From the NCBI GenBank assembly GCA_002842045.1, contig PHBX01000020.1, positions 1 to 64,000 on the forward strand: DNA of 64,000 bases, in the 5' to 3' direction. This stretch comes from Chloroflexi bacterium HGW-Chloroflexi-3. GTDB taxonomy: Bacteria > Chloroflexota > Anaerolineae > Anaerolineales > Anaerolineaceae. The notes under the pieces are model-generated. The model worked only from the letters and a program-made list of their open reading frames with translations. It did no database searches and had not been told where the DNA came from. Numbering within the stretch: position 1 is the first letter of the stretch; every line of letters begins with the position of its first letter. The position numbers and the translations under genes are program-made. Below, in pieces: positions 1 through 9,861 of this stretch.

Positions 1-2
1 TG

Positions 3-305
3 AGCCTGGTCTCGCCGCATGCCAGCACGCCTCCGGCTGCACCCGTTCGCCCGTATCTTTCACAAGAAAATCAGGTGGGTGAACGGGTGCGGCTGATTGA
101 CGCTAAAGGTCAGCCAGTACCCGTAATGTCTCCTGACTTCTCAGGTGCAGCTGGTTTTCTGCACTCCCAGCCTGATACCAGTATTGATCCGGTTCAATTG
201 CGTTTGCAATTGCAGCAGCAGATCGGTGTTCGTTTCCCGAATCTGGATAAGGCTTTGTTGCATGAGATGATTGAACGCGTATTGCACCGCTTTGGGGTTG
301 GATAA
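3..305 (+). CDS. 3' end of an unrecognised protein (partial)
   Basis: The reading frame is open from the first bases of the window to a TAA at 303-305, so the start lies outside. About 100 residues are visible. The first part is rich in Pro, Ala and Ser and looks like a linker; the rest is a compact, mostly polar region ending in an amphipathic helix (ALLHEMIERVLHRF). I do not recognise the family. A GTG at 75 could serve as a start, but the frame runs through it without a ribosome binding site, so a truncated view of a longer protein is more likely. No membrane segment or catalytic motif is visible. Confidence 0.5.
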   Translation, partial: SLVSPHASTPPAAPVRPYLSQENQVGERVRLIDAKGQPVPVMSPDFSGAAGFLHSQPDTSIDPVQLRLQLQQQIGVRFPNLDKALLHEMIERVLHRFGVG

Positions 306-452
306 TGGATCCATTCTTGTGGAAATAGCTTTTTATGAATCTGGTTTTAACTTGTCCACTGACCAGTAATTCGCCCAGATATGATTGAACAGTCCCATGT
401 GAGTATGAAGAATCAGAAAAAACGTGATACGGTGCAATTGAATTTAATTAAT

Positions 453-2078
453 TCAGGTTGTGATTTTTAGATCGGAAAAGCAACACACTCGATTACGTCC
501 CTGTTCTTTGGCCTGGTAAAGGGATCTGTCAGCAATACGGAATAGATCGCGGGTGTTATCAGCATGTAGAGGATAATTACTGATGCCAATGGAAATAGTG
601 ACCTGTGCATATAAGAATTCTGCGTCACGAGAAGCCTGTTCAAAGCGTTCACGCAATGCTTCTGCCCGATTGAAAGCTTGATCATGCTCTAAACCTGGCA
701 ATAATATTAAAAATTCCTCACCCCCAAAACGGCAGGAAACATCTGATTTTCGGAACATGGTTTTTAGAATCTCGCCCAACATTTCCAGTACCTGGTCGCC
801 AACGTCGTGACCAAAGCGATCATTTACGGATTTGAAGTGGTCAATATCCACCATCAGTAGACTTATTGGTGTATCTGTGCGTAAACTGCGGATTAATTCA
901 TTACTTAAATATTCATCAAAGAAGCGCCTATTGAATAACCCGGTCAAAGGATCGCGGATGGCCTGTTCTTTGAGTTGAATCTGCAATTTTTCAATTTCAT
1001 CCAATTTTTGTAATAAGGTTTTGTTTGCTTTCTCTAATGCCCGATTTGCCATCCGTCGTTCGGTTTCATCATCAAAAATAACAAGCCAGCCGTCAAAAGC
1101 TTTATTGCGCACCAGCGGGGAAACCATGATATCCAAAATGCGAAGCGCTGGGTCGGTTATTTCTATCTCAAAATTTATTGATACATGGATGTTTTCAAAA
1201 GGATTATTCTTGATTCCTAGCATTCGAAATATTTGTTGAGCTGATCCGCCCTGTATAATCGGTATTTTTGGAATCAGTTGTGTCAGTGTGGGATTCCAGT
1301 CAATGACCCGCAATTGTGAGTCCACAACCATGATGCCATCCTGAATCAGGCTGAAGACAAGATCGCGGGCAACAGGAATCAGATCCAGAAACCGGAATGT
1401 AGTGATAGAAAGGGTTATTAAAACAACGGAAAAGAAGCTTCCAATAGGTGTCCAATCCATCCCAGGTAATGGATTCAGATCTGTCAGATAAATGATATTT
1501 CCCAAAAAAGGTAACGTTATGGCGGTTATGAATACTTCAATTTGGTGTCGAAAAGAGCGTTGCTTAAACTTGATCCATTGTTGCACCAGGGTAAAAATTA
1601 AAATAATGATCAGGATATATTGAAAAATGATACCAAAAGCATAAAACGGACCATGATAATAAATCATCAGATTCGTACCTGGATCTATTTCACTAAAACC
1701 ACTCCAGATCCAACCATGGTATTGATTGGTCCATGCCATGAGAACCACCAATAAGGGTACAACCCAAAGTAGGACAATATTTCGTCTTTTGATATTTTGA
1801 ACAATTCCAAAATAATCTAGTTCAAACAGAAAGAGTCCTGGCAATAAATTATACAAGCCCAAATATTCCCACTTAGACCAATAAACCTTCATGGCTGTAT
1901 TTGTTGCTGAATAATCCAAAGCATAGGCAAGATTGTAAATGGCTACCGACAGGGCAACAACCATCATATATTTGCTGCCGGTAACGTGACGTTTTCTCCA
2001 TATCAAGAACAACAATATCAATGAAAGAACACTGGTAAAGAAGGAAATATTTACGTAAATGAGGGAAAAATCTAGCAT
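453..2078 (-). CDS. 7TM-PAS-GGDEF diguanylate cyclase
   Basis: Makes cyclic di-GMP from two GTP at the inner face of the membrane. The first ~235 residues hold seven hydrophobic segments of the kind found at the N-terminus of some histidine kinases (7TM sensor), followed by a PAS domain (about 250-345), a short coiled coil and a GGDEF domain. The active-site signature is GGEEF at residues 452-456. Five residues upstream is RKSD, an RxxD inhibitory site, so product inhibition is expected. There is no EAL domain. I chose the ATG at 2078; an upstream in-frame TTG at 2105 would add nine residues, and neither has a convincing ribosome binding site. It lies alone, downstream of and co-directional with the stress-protein gene. 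The ligand is unknown. Confidence 0.9.
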   Translation of the reverse strand: MLDFSLIYVNISFFTSVLSLILLFLIWRKRHVTGSKYMMVVALSVAIYNLAYALDYSATNTAMKVYWSKWEYLGLYNLLPGLFLFELDYFGIVQNIKRRNIVLLWVVPLLVVLMAWTNQYHGWIWSGFSEIDPGTNLMIYYHGPFYAFGIIFQYILIIILIFTLVQQWIKFKQRSFRHQIEVFITAITLPFLGNIIYLTDLNPLPGMDWTPIGSFFSVVLITLSITTFRFLDLIPVARDLVFSLIQDGIMVVDSQLRVIDWNPTLTQLIPKIPIIQGGSAQQIFRMLGIKNNPFENIHVSINFEIEITDPALRILDIMVSPLVRNKAFDGWLVIFDDETERRMANRALEKANKTLLQKLDEIEKLQIQLKEQAIRDPLTGLFNRRFFDEYLSNELIRSLRTDTPISLLMVDIDHFKSVNDRFGHDVGDQVLEMLGEILKTMFRKSDVSCRFGGEEFLILLPGLEHDQAFNRAEALRERFEQASRDAEFLYAQVTISIGISNYPLHADNTRDLFRIADRSLYQAKEQGRNRVCCFSDLKITT

Positions 2079-2190
2079 GATGATAAGTATACTTATTTTA
2101 GACAAATTAAGAAGAGATTTTTGTTACTATTTATTACGAAGTTATGTATTTTTTGTTACGATTCTGTTTGTTAACAGTTATAAAAAAGGA

Positions 2191-3927
2191 TTACTTGCAA
2201 ATCAACACAGGAATCTGAATACTATCCAATACATAATCGATTGTACTGCCAGTCATCACCTCTTTTAAAGGCGCCGAACCATAACTACCCATGATGACCA
2301 TATCAACACCCATTTCATTTACAAAATTGAGAATATTCTGTCCGGAAAGGCCTTTTCGAAGATGCGCTTTATAATAGGTTCCGCTGAATCGCATGTAAGA
2401 TCGAGCATCGTTAATATGTTTTTTCATTTCATCTTTTTGTTCATTATCCCGATAGGTTGTCAGGATGTATAGTTCAACATTCCATTGGATTGCTTGATAA
2501 GCAGCAATGTACATGGCTTCTTTCGCCTTTGGACTTCCGTCATATGCCAGCAATAATTTTTTGATGGGTCGCATATACCCGGGAACTAACAATAAAGGCT
2601 GAGGGCATTTCCGAACTAAGGTGCGAAAACCAGACCGTAGTTTTTGTAAGGGTTGGATCCCGGGCGCATAACTCATTTTTACAATCACCATATCGGTGTA
2701 AAATGCCCGCTCTAAAATTTTTTTCCCAGGTTCGCCTACTTCAATGGCAAGGCTGCCTTGCACACCGGTTTCACCCAGTCGCCAATAAAAAATTTCCCGA
2801 ATTCTGCGTACTTTTTCACTTTCCAATTCATCTTCATTAGCAACCAGATGCAATCCGGAAATACGGGCACCCTCTTTCTGTGCAACCCAGAGTGCCTGTT
2901 CAAAAGCTTCTCTGGATTCCAGGTTGTCCTGAATTGCAAAAAGCAGGTTGGGGAAGAGCACTTGTTTTTTTTCAAATTGCATACGATGTGCCTTTCGCCA
3001 TGCGCCGGTACGTGGTCCAGATTCCCAGTTATCGGGCAGGATCTGGTCAACCAGCCAATAGCGGAAACGTTTAAAGATTGACCTGGTGCGATGAGAGAAA
3101 CGCGCAGCCAGTGATTCTGCTGCTTTGGTGGAATCCACTTTCCATCCCAATTCTACTTCCAAATCATCACGATGCTCCAGCATCCATAGATACAGGTCGG
3201 TTTTGGTACGATCCGGGAATTCTCGCAGTAAGCCTTTTTCTGTGATAATTTCTACGGTTGGCAGGTAAAAATTTTTATACCAATCGATGGCACCTTCAAG
3301 ATATGGGATTTCACGCTCCAATTTTTTTCCTAAAAAATATCGATTAACACTGATATGATCGAGTAGTTTTTCATATCCACCAGGCTCGGTCACATCCAGT
3401 TCCAGATCGGATACGTGTTTATCGAGTTGTGTAATATCTAAAAAGTTAGCATATTCTTCTTTTATAATCAGATTATCGAGATCAACATCACCTGTGAGAG
3501 GAACACGGGTAACCACTTCCGTTATGTAGGCTTCAATGTGTGATTGACCATTTTGGCGCGCAATTGAAACCCGATGGTTGCCATCGCGCACAAAATAATA
3601 ATCACCAACTTTATAGACCTCAATCGGTGGTACGCCCAATAATGACTCTGTCGCAACTTTTACGGACACCCAGCGCTGGCTATCAGATGTTTTTAGGGGT
3701 AAGAAATCACGGGTAAAGTCGGTATATCTTCCCACCGAGCCGATGATCTTATCGAGTGGAATTTCCTGGCGGCCACGTTCAACCTGTCCTTGTAATCTTA
3801 AACTTTTCAGGACTTCACTATAAGAAAGCAGATCAATCTTCTCCCCAGTCAGATGAGAAATTACAGATTTTAAAGAAGCTTTGCGGTGGGCAGCATTAAA
3901 ATCATTGATTGCAATATTTCTATTCAT
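2191..3927 (-). CDS. ParB-like domain fused to two universal-stress-protein domains
   Basis: A 578-residue cytoplasmic protein. Residues about 35-140 resemble a ParB/sulfiredoxin-like fold: a conserved pocket-type motif (VRDGNHRVSIA) follows a short lead of strands. The middle (~150-310) is helical and unassigned. The C-terminal ~260 residues look like two UspA-type domains in tandem; the last contains VIMGSYGSAPLKEVMTGS, close to the Gly-rich nucleotide loop of ATP-binding Usp proteins, and ends VPVLICK as in the family. The ATG at 3927 has AGGTGA just upstream. Its function is unknown; sensing of energy or stress state is the family inference. It is the first of a set of minus-strand signalling genes. 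Confidence 0.75.
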   Translation of the reverse strand: MNRNIAINDFNAAHRKASLKSVISHLTGEKIDLLSYSEVLKSLRLQGQVERGRQEIPLDKIIGSVGRYTDFTRDFLPLKTSDSQRWVSVKVATESLLGVPPIEVYKVGDYYFVRDGNHRVSIARQNGQSHIEAYITEVVTRVPLTGDVDLDNLIIKEEYANFLDITQLDKHVSDLELDVTEPGGYEKLLDHISVNRYFLGKKLEREIPYLEGAIDWYKNFYLPTVEIITEKGLLREFPDRTKTDLYLWMLEHRDDLEVELGWKVDSTKAAESLAARFSHRTRSIFKRFRYWLVDQILPDNWESGPRTGAWRKAHRMQFEKKQVLFPNLLFAIQDNLESREAFEQALWVAQKEGARISGLHLVANEDELESEKVRRIREIFYWRLGETGVQGSLAIEVGEPGKKILERAFYTDMVIVKMSYAPGIQPLQKLRSGFRTLVRKCPQPLLLVPGYMRPIKKLLLAYDGSPKAKEAMYIAAYQAIQWNVELYILTTYRDNEQKDEMKKHINDARSYMRFSGTYYKAHLRKGLSGQNILNFVNEMGVDMVIMGSYGSAPLKEVMTGSTIDYVLDSIQIPVLICK

Positions 3928-4006
3928 AGTTCACCTGGTGCACTTTTCCATTAAATGTACATCATTTTAATTTTTTTGGCTATCTATAAAACAAAAAAGT
4001 GAAAAT

Positions 4007-6433
4007 TTATGATAGCACATCCAATCTTTCCCTGGTACTGACGATCATCGCGCTTGCCAGGCGTAATAAATGGATGGATTCTTTTTCCCAATGAATGGAT
4101 TTGGTAACCATATCAAATCCGATGAAACCCGATGCTTTGCCGTTATTAAACATAGGTACTACCATCACCGAGAGAATTTCCTGTGAGTTTAATATTTCTC
4201 TTGTATTTAATTCATGGGGTGGAATATCATCCAATGTGTCTAAAGATATTTCTTCATTTTTCTCCATCTTCTCCATCCACCATGGGAACATCGAAAATGG
4301 TAAATTTTGTAAAACTGCTAATTGAGGAGTTATTCCTTCATTACACCACTCAAAAGTGTTCGACATGGTCTGATCTGAGTCATTAAAATCAAAAATATAT
4401 GTACGATCCACCTGCATATACTTACCCAGTTCGTCCACTGTGTTTTGAAGGATTTGTGTCAGGTTTTCTGATTTTGCGTTCATTAAATTTAAGGAAATCT
4501 CATTAATCAAACGTTCAAATTTGGAATAATAAATTAATTTTTCGCGTGTATTGTGACGTGCAGTGACGTCTCTTGAGATACCCTGAAATAACAGTGTGCC
4601 ATCAGGCATCGTAATAGTTGATCCGATCTCTTCGGCCCACCGTAAACTACCATCTTTGTGGTATATCCTGAACTCTACCGGACCAGTGATTTTTTTCTCA
4701 ATGCGATCTCGCAAATTCTCGAAAAATTTTTCTGCGTCATCGGGATGCATGGCGTTCAACCAGACATCCGGGTTTCTATAAAATTCTTCCTGTGTATATC
4801 CAGTAAATATTTCGACTTGCGGGCTGATGTATAACGGATACATCGTTTGTGCGTGAATGACATATGTCACCATCGGTAAATTTTCTACTAAAGCTTGAAA
4901 GCGCTGTTCCATGGATTGATGGAGCAAATCGCGTTGATAGGTATCTGTAATATTTTTTCCCAGGCCATAGATCTCCACCAGTTTATCTCCCTTAAAAATT
5001 CCTCGATCAGTCCATTCGACCCATACTGTCTTTCCATTAGCCGTCAACATTCTATTGACATTTTTTCGCATAGGGTTTTGAGGGGTTAATTTTGCAAAAT
5101 GTTGAAAAATCCTTTCGTAATCTTCCACAAACAGATTTTCTTCAAACGATCTGTTTATGATCTTTCTCAAAGGCCTGCCAATCAAATCACCAAAATTTTT
5201 GTTTACCTGAGTTATTATTCCATCAGGTGTCATTCGAACCAGCAACAAATCTTTTTCAACAAAGTTAAAACTATTTGTGTCTTCTTTAATGAAATTTAAT
5301 TTCGTATCTTCTTCCTGATTGAGAATGATCACCATTAATATTTTTCGGTCTTCGTAATCAATTTGTTGTATCAGGAAACGAGCTATTTTTTCTAATCCCC
5401 TCTTTGTTATTAATCGCCAGGAATAATTAGCTTCGAGATTCAAAACTCCCCCCTTGCGAATAACCGATACCAAATAATGGTTTTCCGATGATGGAAAAAG
5501 ATCAAAGAGATTTAATCTAGTCAGTTCATCATCCTGGTATTCAAAATAGTCGATTGCAAAAGGATTAGAAAAAAATATTTCCAGGGATAATTCATCAATC
5601 AGTAAGATGGGAATTGGTACCCTGGTGATAATTTTGATAAATTGATCTTCCGCTGGTCTAAAAGAAACCCCAGTGTCGCCTGGAATCTCTTTCACAATCC
5701 CAATGATGCTGGCCTGATTGAGACCCTTTTTAAAATTAATGAAATTTGTTTCCGTTTTTATTTCCTTACCTGATTTTGAAATAAATATCAAGTTTTGTAA
5801 ATCTGAAGTATGATAAGACAATTTTTTCAATACAGAATAAATAGTCTTTTTTTGATCTTTCACTAATAGATTTGGAAGGGCTACACTCTCCAGAAATTCA
5901 TATGGGTAACCAATCAGATCCAAGAATTTATGATTGTATTTGACAAATTTTCCTGATTCTGTAATTGCAAACCATATATCCTGTGTTTGATCCAGCAAGA
6001 AATGGAGATTGGATTCAAAACTCTCTACTCCAATCTGCCTGAATAACTCAAAATCGTTGCCAATTGGTGTTTTTTCTTCTGGTTCAGAATGATGCAGTGT
6101 CAAAGTAATATGGAATTTATGATCAGTGATTGGAAGTACTTCACAATCGATCTGCCTCAATATATCAATTGAGGAAAATGAAATTAAATTTAAAGCTGGT
6201 TTCTTGCTCTGATTGACCATTTGGATTGTCTCAAAGATTTTCTTGACCAGTTCAAGATTTGAACAATCCGTCAATAATTTGCCATCAAGAATCGAAACGG
6301 GGAAAAAGGTTAAAGATTCGAATTCCTGAGCATAAACTTCATAAATTTGACCATTTAAGTCTGTTATAAGTTTTACATGACCTGAAGCTATGATCAGGTC
6401 AGTTAAATTTTTGATTTCAGAAAAATAGTTCAT
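4007..6433 (-). CDS. multi-PAS/GAF sensor protein without output domain
   Basis: An 808-residue soluble protein built from repeated PAS modules with a C-terminal GAF domain. PAS units are visible around residues 130-240, 265-370, 395-500 and 510-630; the last is a clear PAS_3 with PAC, with motifs such as YISPQVEIFTGY and FRIYHKDGSLRW. GAF covers about 650-805. No histidine kinase, GGDEF, EAL or DNA-binding domain follows: the stop comes directly after the GAF helix. It therefore either acts by protein contact or has lost its output module. The neighbouring cyclase and stress gene lie on the same strand, but gaps of about 80 bases or more argue against tight coupling. Confidence 0.8.
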   Translation of the reverse strand: MNYFSEIKNLTDLIIASGHVKLITDLNGQIYEVYAQEFESLTFFPVSILDGKLLTDCSNLELVKKIFETIQMVNQSKKPALNLISFSSIDILRQIDCEVLPITDHKFHITLTLHHSEPEEKTPIGNDFELFRQIGVESFESNLHFLLDQTQDIWFAITESGKFVKYNHKFLDLIGYPYEFLESVALPNLLVKDQKKTIYSVLKKLSYHTSDLQNLIFISKSGKEIKTETNFINFKKGLNQASIIGIVKEIPGDTGVSFRPAEDQFIKIITRVPIPILLIDELSLEIFFSNPFAIDYFEYQDDELTRLNLFDLFPSSENHYLVSVIRKGGVLNLEANYSWRLITKRGLEKIARFLIQQIDYEDRKILMVIILNQEEDTKLNFIKEDTNSFNFVEKDLLLVRMTPDGIITQVNKNFGDLIGRPLRKIINRSFEENLFVEDYERIFQHFAKLTPQNPMRKNVNRMLTANGKTVWVEWTDRGIFKGDKLVEIYGLGKNITDTYQRDLLHQSMEQRFQALVENLPMVTYVIHAQTMYPLYISPQVEIFTGYTQEEFYRNPDVWLNAMHPDDAEKFFENLRDRIEKKITGPVEFRIYHKDGSLRWAEEIGSTITMPDGTLLFQGISRDVTARHNTREKLIYYSKFERLINEISLNLMNAKSENLTQILQNTVDELGKYMQVDRTYIFDFNDSDQTMSNTFEWCNEGITPQLAVLQNLPFSMFPWWMEKMEKNEEISLDTLDDIPPHELNTREILNSQEILSVMVVPMFNNGKASGFIGFDMVTKSIHWEKESIHLLRLASAMIVSTRERLDVLS

Positions 6434-6623
6434 TTAAGCTCGCTGTTTAAACAGGTTGTTCCTCATTTATTTCATCAACTAACCCACTAATTTCAATAAA
6501 ACTTTCATTAATTTTCTGATGTTCAGTAAGTCAAATTGTATGACATATCAATTATTATTACAAGATGAATGTTATTAATAAATGATCAAAGACGTTCAAT
6601 TTCAATATAATTGATGCAATCAT

Positions 6624-9600
6624 TTAATTATTCTTTGGTTTTATCCAAAAGGAGAAGCCTAATTCTTTTCCAGAGAATAATCGATACTCATCATGCGGGT
6701 TACCTCCAGTTGGAACATCACCACCAACCCCTTTCTGGGTCAAATCAATATTCAATGTAACCAAATCACTCTTAACCAATTCATGGATATGGTTGGCATC
6801 CATCAATTGATCCTGTGAATATGGCCAGGCGCTAAAATTGAAATATGGCTCCCCGACACTCTGAAATGATAATCCAACCCCGCTATCATCACTCACATGC
6901 AACCAGTGCACCTGACTTCGATTTCCATACTCCTGTGGACGAACATAATGATGAATCAGGTCGTCGACAGTAGCTTTGAACCTCCCTATACGTGCTCCTA
7001 ACTGCCGGTCCGGCATGGTTTCCTGTGGTCCCAAACCAAAATATTCAACCTTTTGAAATTCAGTTGGTAATGTCAATTGCATCCCCATGCGCTCCAGTTC
7101 TTTACCCGGAGTGAAGCGTGCTTCAACCTGGATCGAGCCATTTGCATCGATGGTGTAAACAGATTCAATCGGGGTTTTGCCACCCATAACACGCCAGGTC
7201 GCTTCCACGCGGATTTGATGAGAATCCAATGTCTGTGCATGAAAATGAATGCAACGTAGCTTTTGACTGGCTGAACGCCAGAAATGCTTCCCCAGCAGTC
7301 GTTTCAACCAGGGGTAAACGATGAACGAGGAAATGTCGTTATCAATCCAGACCCGCCAGAGATTGGGTTTCATAGGTGATTTAAGTAGTTCGCGCCCCTG
7401 ATAAATGTATTGCTCGAGGTATCCGGTATGTGGATCAAACAGGATGCTGAACTCAGACCCACTGATAATGACCTGATCTGCCTGGCTGGTTAGATGCAAT
7501 GGTTCTTGCGAGAATGGTGACGGTCTTTCTTCAGAATCCGCGAAGGTGGGGACTTTAAATTGTTCCCAGGCAACCTCATAGCCAGCCTTTGCCCAGGAAT
7601 GATCCTCTTGCAACAAAAATTGAATAGTCAAAAAAATTTCCCTGTTTGTCGCTGTCTCAGGAAGACGCAGTGGGATGTTAACAAAACAAGATTGCATTGG
7701 TTCTAGATCTAATGATGGTATTTCCCCCGCTTGTTCGACATCACCGTTTATTTCCAGATACCATTGTATTTTCAGGTAAGATAGATTCAAAAAGCGGTGT
7801 TTGTTGTTGATTTCAAATTTACCGGAAGCAACATCAATGGCTCTGATTTCAACATTCTGATAGCCTTTTTTCACGGTCCAGACCGCCGGGTGTGGTTCTC
7901 GGTTGGCAGCAAAAATACCATTACAGCCAAAAACGGAGAAACGATAGGGATCCCCGAGGTCGCCGCCATACGCCCAAAAATTTTTTCCATCTCCTGTTTT
8001 GGAAAGAATGCTCTGATCGGCAAAATCCCAGATGAAGCCTCCAATGCATTGTGGATACTTTTCGAACAGATCCATGTATTCCTGAAAATTGCCAAGCGAA
8101 TTCCCCATGGCGTGGGCATACTCACAAAGAATAATGGGTTTCTGATTGGCGTATTTCCCATGGATGGTTTTCCAGGAGAGAATGCCATCCCGAAATTTAT
8201 AATCTTCACCGTTGGCGATGGCTTCCAGGTCTTTCGGTGGCGGGTACATCATGGAGAATACATCCGCGTATTCACCTTTATGGTCCTGTTCATAGTGCAC
8301 CGGGCGGGTTGGATCCAGTTGATGAACCATATCAGTCAACCGGCTAAATTTTTCATCGGAACTGGATTCATTCCCCAGTGACCAAAAGATGATGGAAGCA
8401 TGGTTGCGATCACGGGCAATCATCCCTTCCACACGCGAACCCATGGCAGCCATCCAGCGCATATCGCCACGTATTACATCGCGAAATCCATGGGTTTCAA
8501 TATTGGCTTCGTCCATCACGTAAATGCCATATTCATCACACAGGTCGTAAAAGCGCTCATCATCCGGGTAATGGGATGTGCGCACGGCATTGATGTTATT
8601 ACGTTTCATTAACAGCACATCCTCCAGCAACCGTTCTGCGCTCATGGTGTGGCCAGTCCGTGGATCAAAATCATGGCGGTTGACGCCTTTGATCAAAATC
8701 GATTGACCATTTATAAAAAGTTGCCGGTCGCGAATCTCAACCTGTCGAAAACCATGCCGAAAGTGACGGGCATCGATAGCGTTGCCTTCCTGATCCTGCA
8801 AGCTAAGATATACATCGTACAGGTACGGGGTTTCGGCGGACCAGAGTTTGGGATGGCGTACGGAAAGTTTGTGTGTAAGCCAGGAGGAATCCCCGGACTG
8901 CAGCTCTAAGCGTTGATCCCGCCGGGATAACTCAACCCCTGCATACTTTAGGATGGTGGTCAATTGAAAAGTTTTTTCCTGCGTTTGTTCCTGAAGATGT
9001 GAGAGAATCTCAGATTCAATGATTACATCTGCCTGGTTAAATCCATCAAAGAATTGAGAACTCAATTTCACATCCCGGATGAATTCGGGCGGAAAGGCCA
9101 ATAGTTTTACCGAGCGAAAAATACCCGATAAGAACCACATATCCTGGTCTTCCAGGTAACTGCCATCGCTAAAGCGGTAGACCTGCACAGCCAGCAGATT
9201 CTCCCCAGGATTTAGATAAGGGCTTATGTAGAATTCAGAAGGTAACATGCTATCCTGAGCATAGCCCACAAACGAGCCATTCAACCAGACATAGTAGGCA
9301 GAACAAACCCCCTCAAAGCGCAGATAGATTTCATGATTTTTCCATTCTGGTGACAGCGTAAAATGCTTGCGGTAGGAGCCCACCGGATTATCATGCGGGT
9401 CAATGTTTGGCAAGTTATGTTTTTTCAGGCTGGGTGGCATGTGGAAAGGCGCATAGATGGGCACACCATAGCCCTGCAACTCCCAATGTCCGGGGACTTT
9501 AATTTTCTGCCAACCCTCGGGTGAATTCTCCAGCGATTCAAACCTCTCCGGACGGTTGGCGGGGCTGGGCACCCAATGAAAATCCCATTCCCCATCCAAT

Positions 9601-9740
9601 GATATTTGACGCGGGGAATTCTGGTGATCATCAATCAATTTTAATGAAGGGTACGAAAGAGAAGTGCTGCGGGCTGGTTGCCGGTTGATCTCAAATATTT
9701 CTGGATTATGCCATTCAGGGATGAGGTGTTGGTTGGGCAT
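6624..9740 (-). CDS. lacZ: beta-galactosidase, glycoside hydrolase family 2
   Basis: Hydrolyses terminal beta-galactosides such as lactose. The length (1,038 residues) and domain order match E. coli LacZ: sugar-binding jelly roll (~50-220), Ig-like domain, TIM barrel (~340-640), second Ig-like region and the large C-terminal beta-sandwich (~760-1030). The acid/base is Glu458 in SLGNES and the nucleophile is Glu540 in LCEYAHAMGN, both at the spacing of the family. There is no signal peptide, so it should be cytoplasmic. The ATG at 9740 follows a strong GGAGG. No sugar transporter or regulator lies next to it, and the gene stands alone between a divergent lipoprotein gene and the PAS sensor. 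Confidence 0.95.
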   Translation of the reverse strand: MPNQHLIPEWHNPEIFEINRQPARSTSLSYPSLKLIDDHQNSPRQISLDGEWDFHWVPSPANRPERFESLENSPEGWQKIKVPGHWELQGYGVPIYAPFHMPPSLKKHNLPNIDPHDNPVGSYRKHFTLSPEWKNHEIYLRFEGVCSAYYVWLNGSFVGYAQDSMLPSEFYISPYLNPGENLLAVQVYRFSDGSYLEDQDMWFLSGIFRSVKLLAFPPEFIRDVKLSSQFFDGFNQADVIIESEILSHLQEQTQEKTFQLTTILKYAGVELSRRDQRLELQSGDSSWLTHKLSVRHPKLWSAETPYLYDVYLSLQDQEGNAIDARHFRHGFRQVEIRDRQLFINGQSILIKGVNRHDFDPRTGHTMSAERLLEDVLLMKRNNINAVRTSHYPDDERFYDLCDEYGIYVMDEANIETHGFRDVIRGDMRWMAAMGSRVEGMIARDRNHASIIFWSLGNESSSDEKFSRLTDMVHQLDPTRPVHYEQDHKGEYADVFSMMYPPPKDLEAIANGEDYKFRDGILSWKTIHGKYANQKPIILCEYAHAMGNSLGNFQEYMDLFEKYPQCIGGFIWDFADQSILSKTGDGKNFWAYGGDLGDPYRFSVFGCNGIFAANREPHPAVWTVKKGYQNVEIRAIDVASGKFEINNKHRFLNLSYLKIQWYLEINGDVEQAGEIPSLDLEPMQSCFVNIPLRLPETATNREIFLTIQFLLQEDHSWAKAGYEVAWEQFKVPTFADSEERPSPFSQEPLHLTSQADQVIISGSEFSILFDPHTGYLEQYIYQGRELLKSPMKPNLWRVWIDNDISSFIVYPWLKRLLGKHFWRSASQKLRCIHFHAQTLDSHQIRVEATWRVMGGKTPIESVYTIDANGSIQVEARFTPGKELERMGMQLTLPTEFQKVEYFGLGPQETMPDRQLGARIGRFKATVDDLIHHYVRPQEYGNRSQVHWLHVSDDSGVGLSFQSVGEPYFNFSAWPYSQDQLMDANHIHELVKSDLVTLNIDLTQKGVGGDVPTGGNPHDEYRLFSGKELGFSFWIKPKNN

Positions 9741-9861
9741 TGTTTTCCTCCATTGGTCAACAGCTCAGGTTGTTTTGTTTAATTCTATCTGATAGTGCCA
9801 ATGAATGCCAATCTATACGCTCAATTTCTCAAAATAAATCCACATCAACTTTTTTGTTTGG

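Noticed and set aside
7797..8381. Long open frame on the plus strand inside the beta-galactosidase gene
   Set aside because: It is antisense to a full-length, motif-complete lacZ and has no ribosome binding site or recognisable domain.
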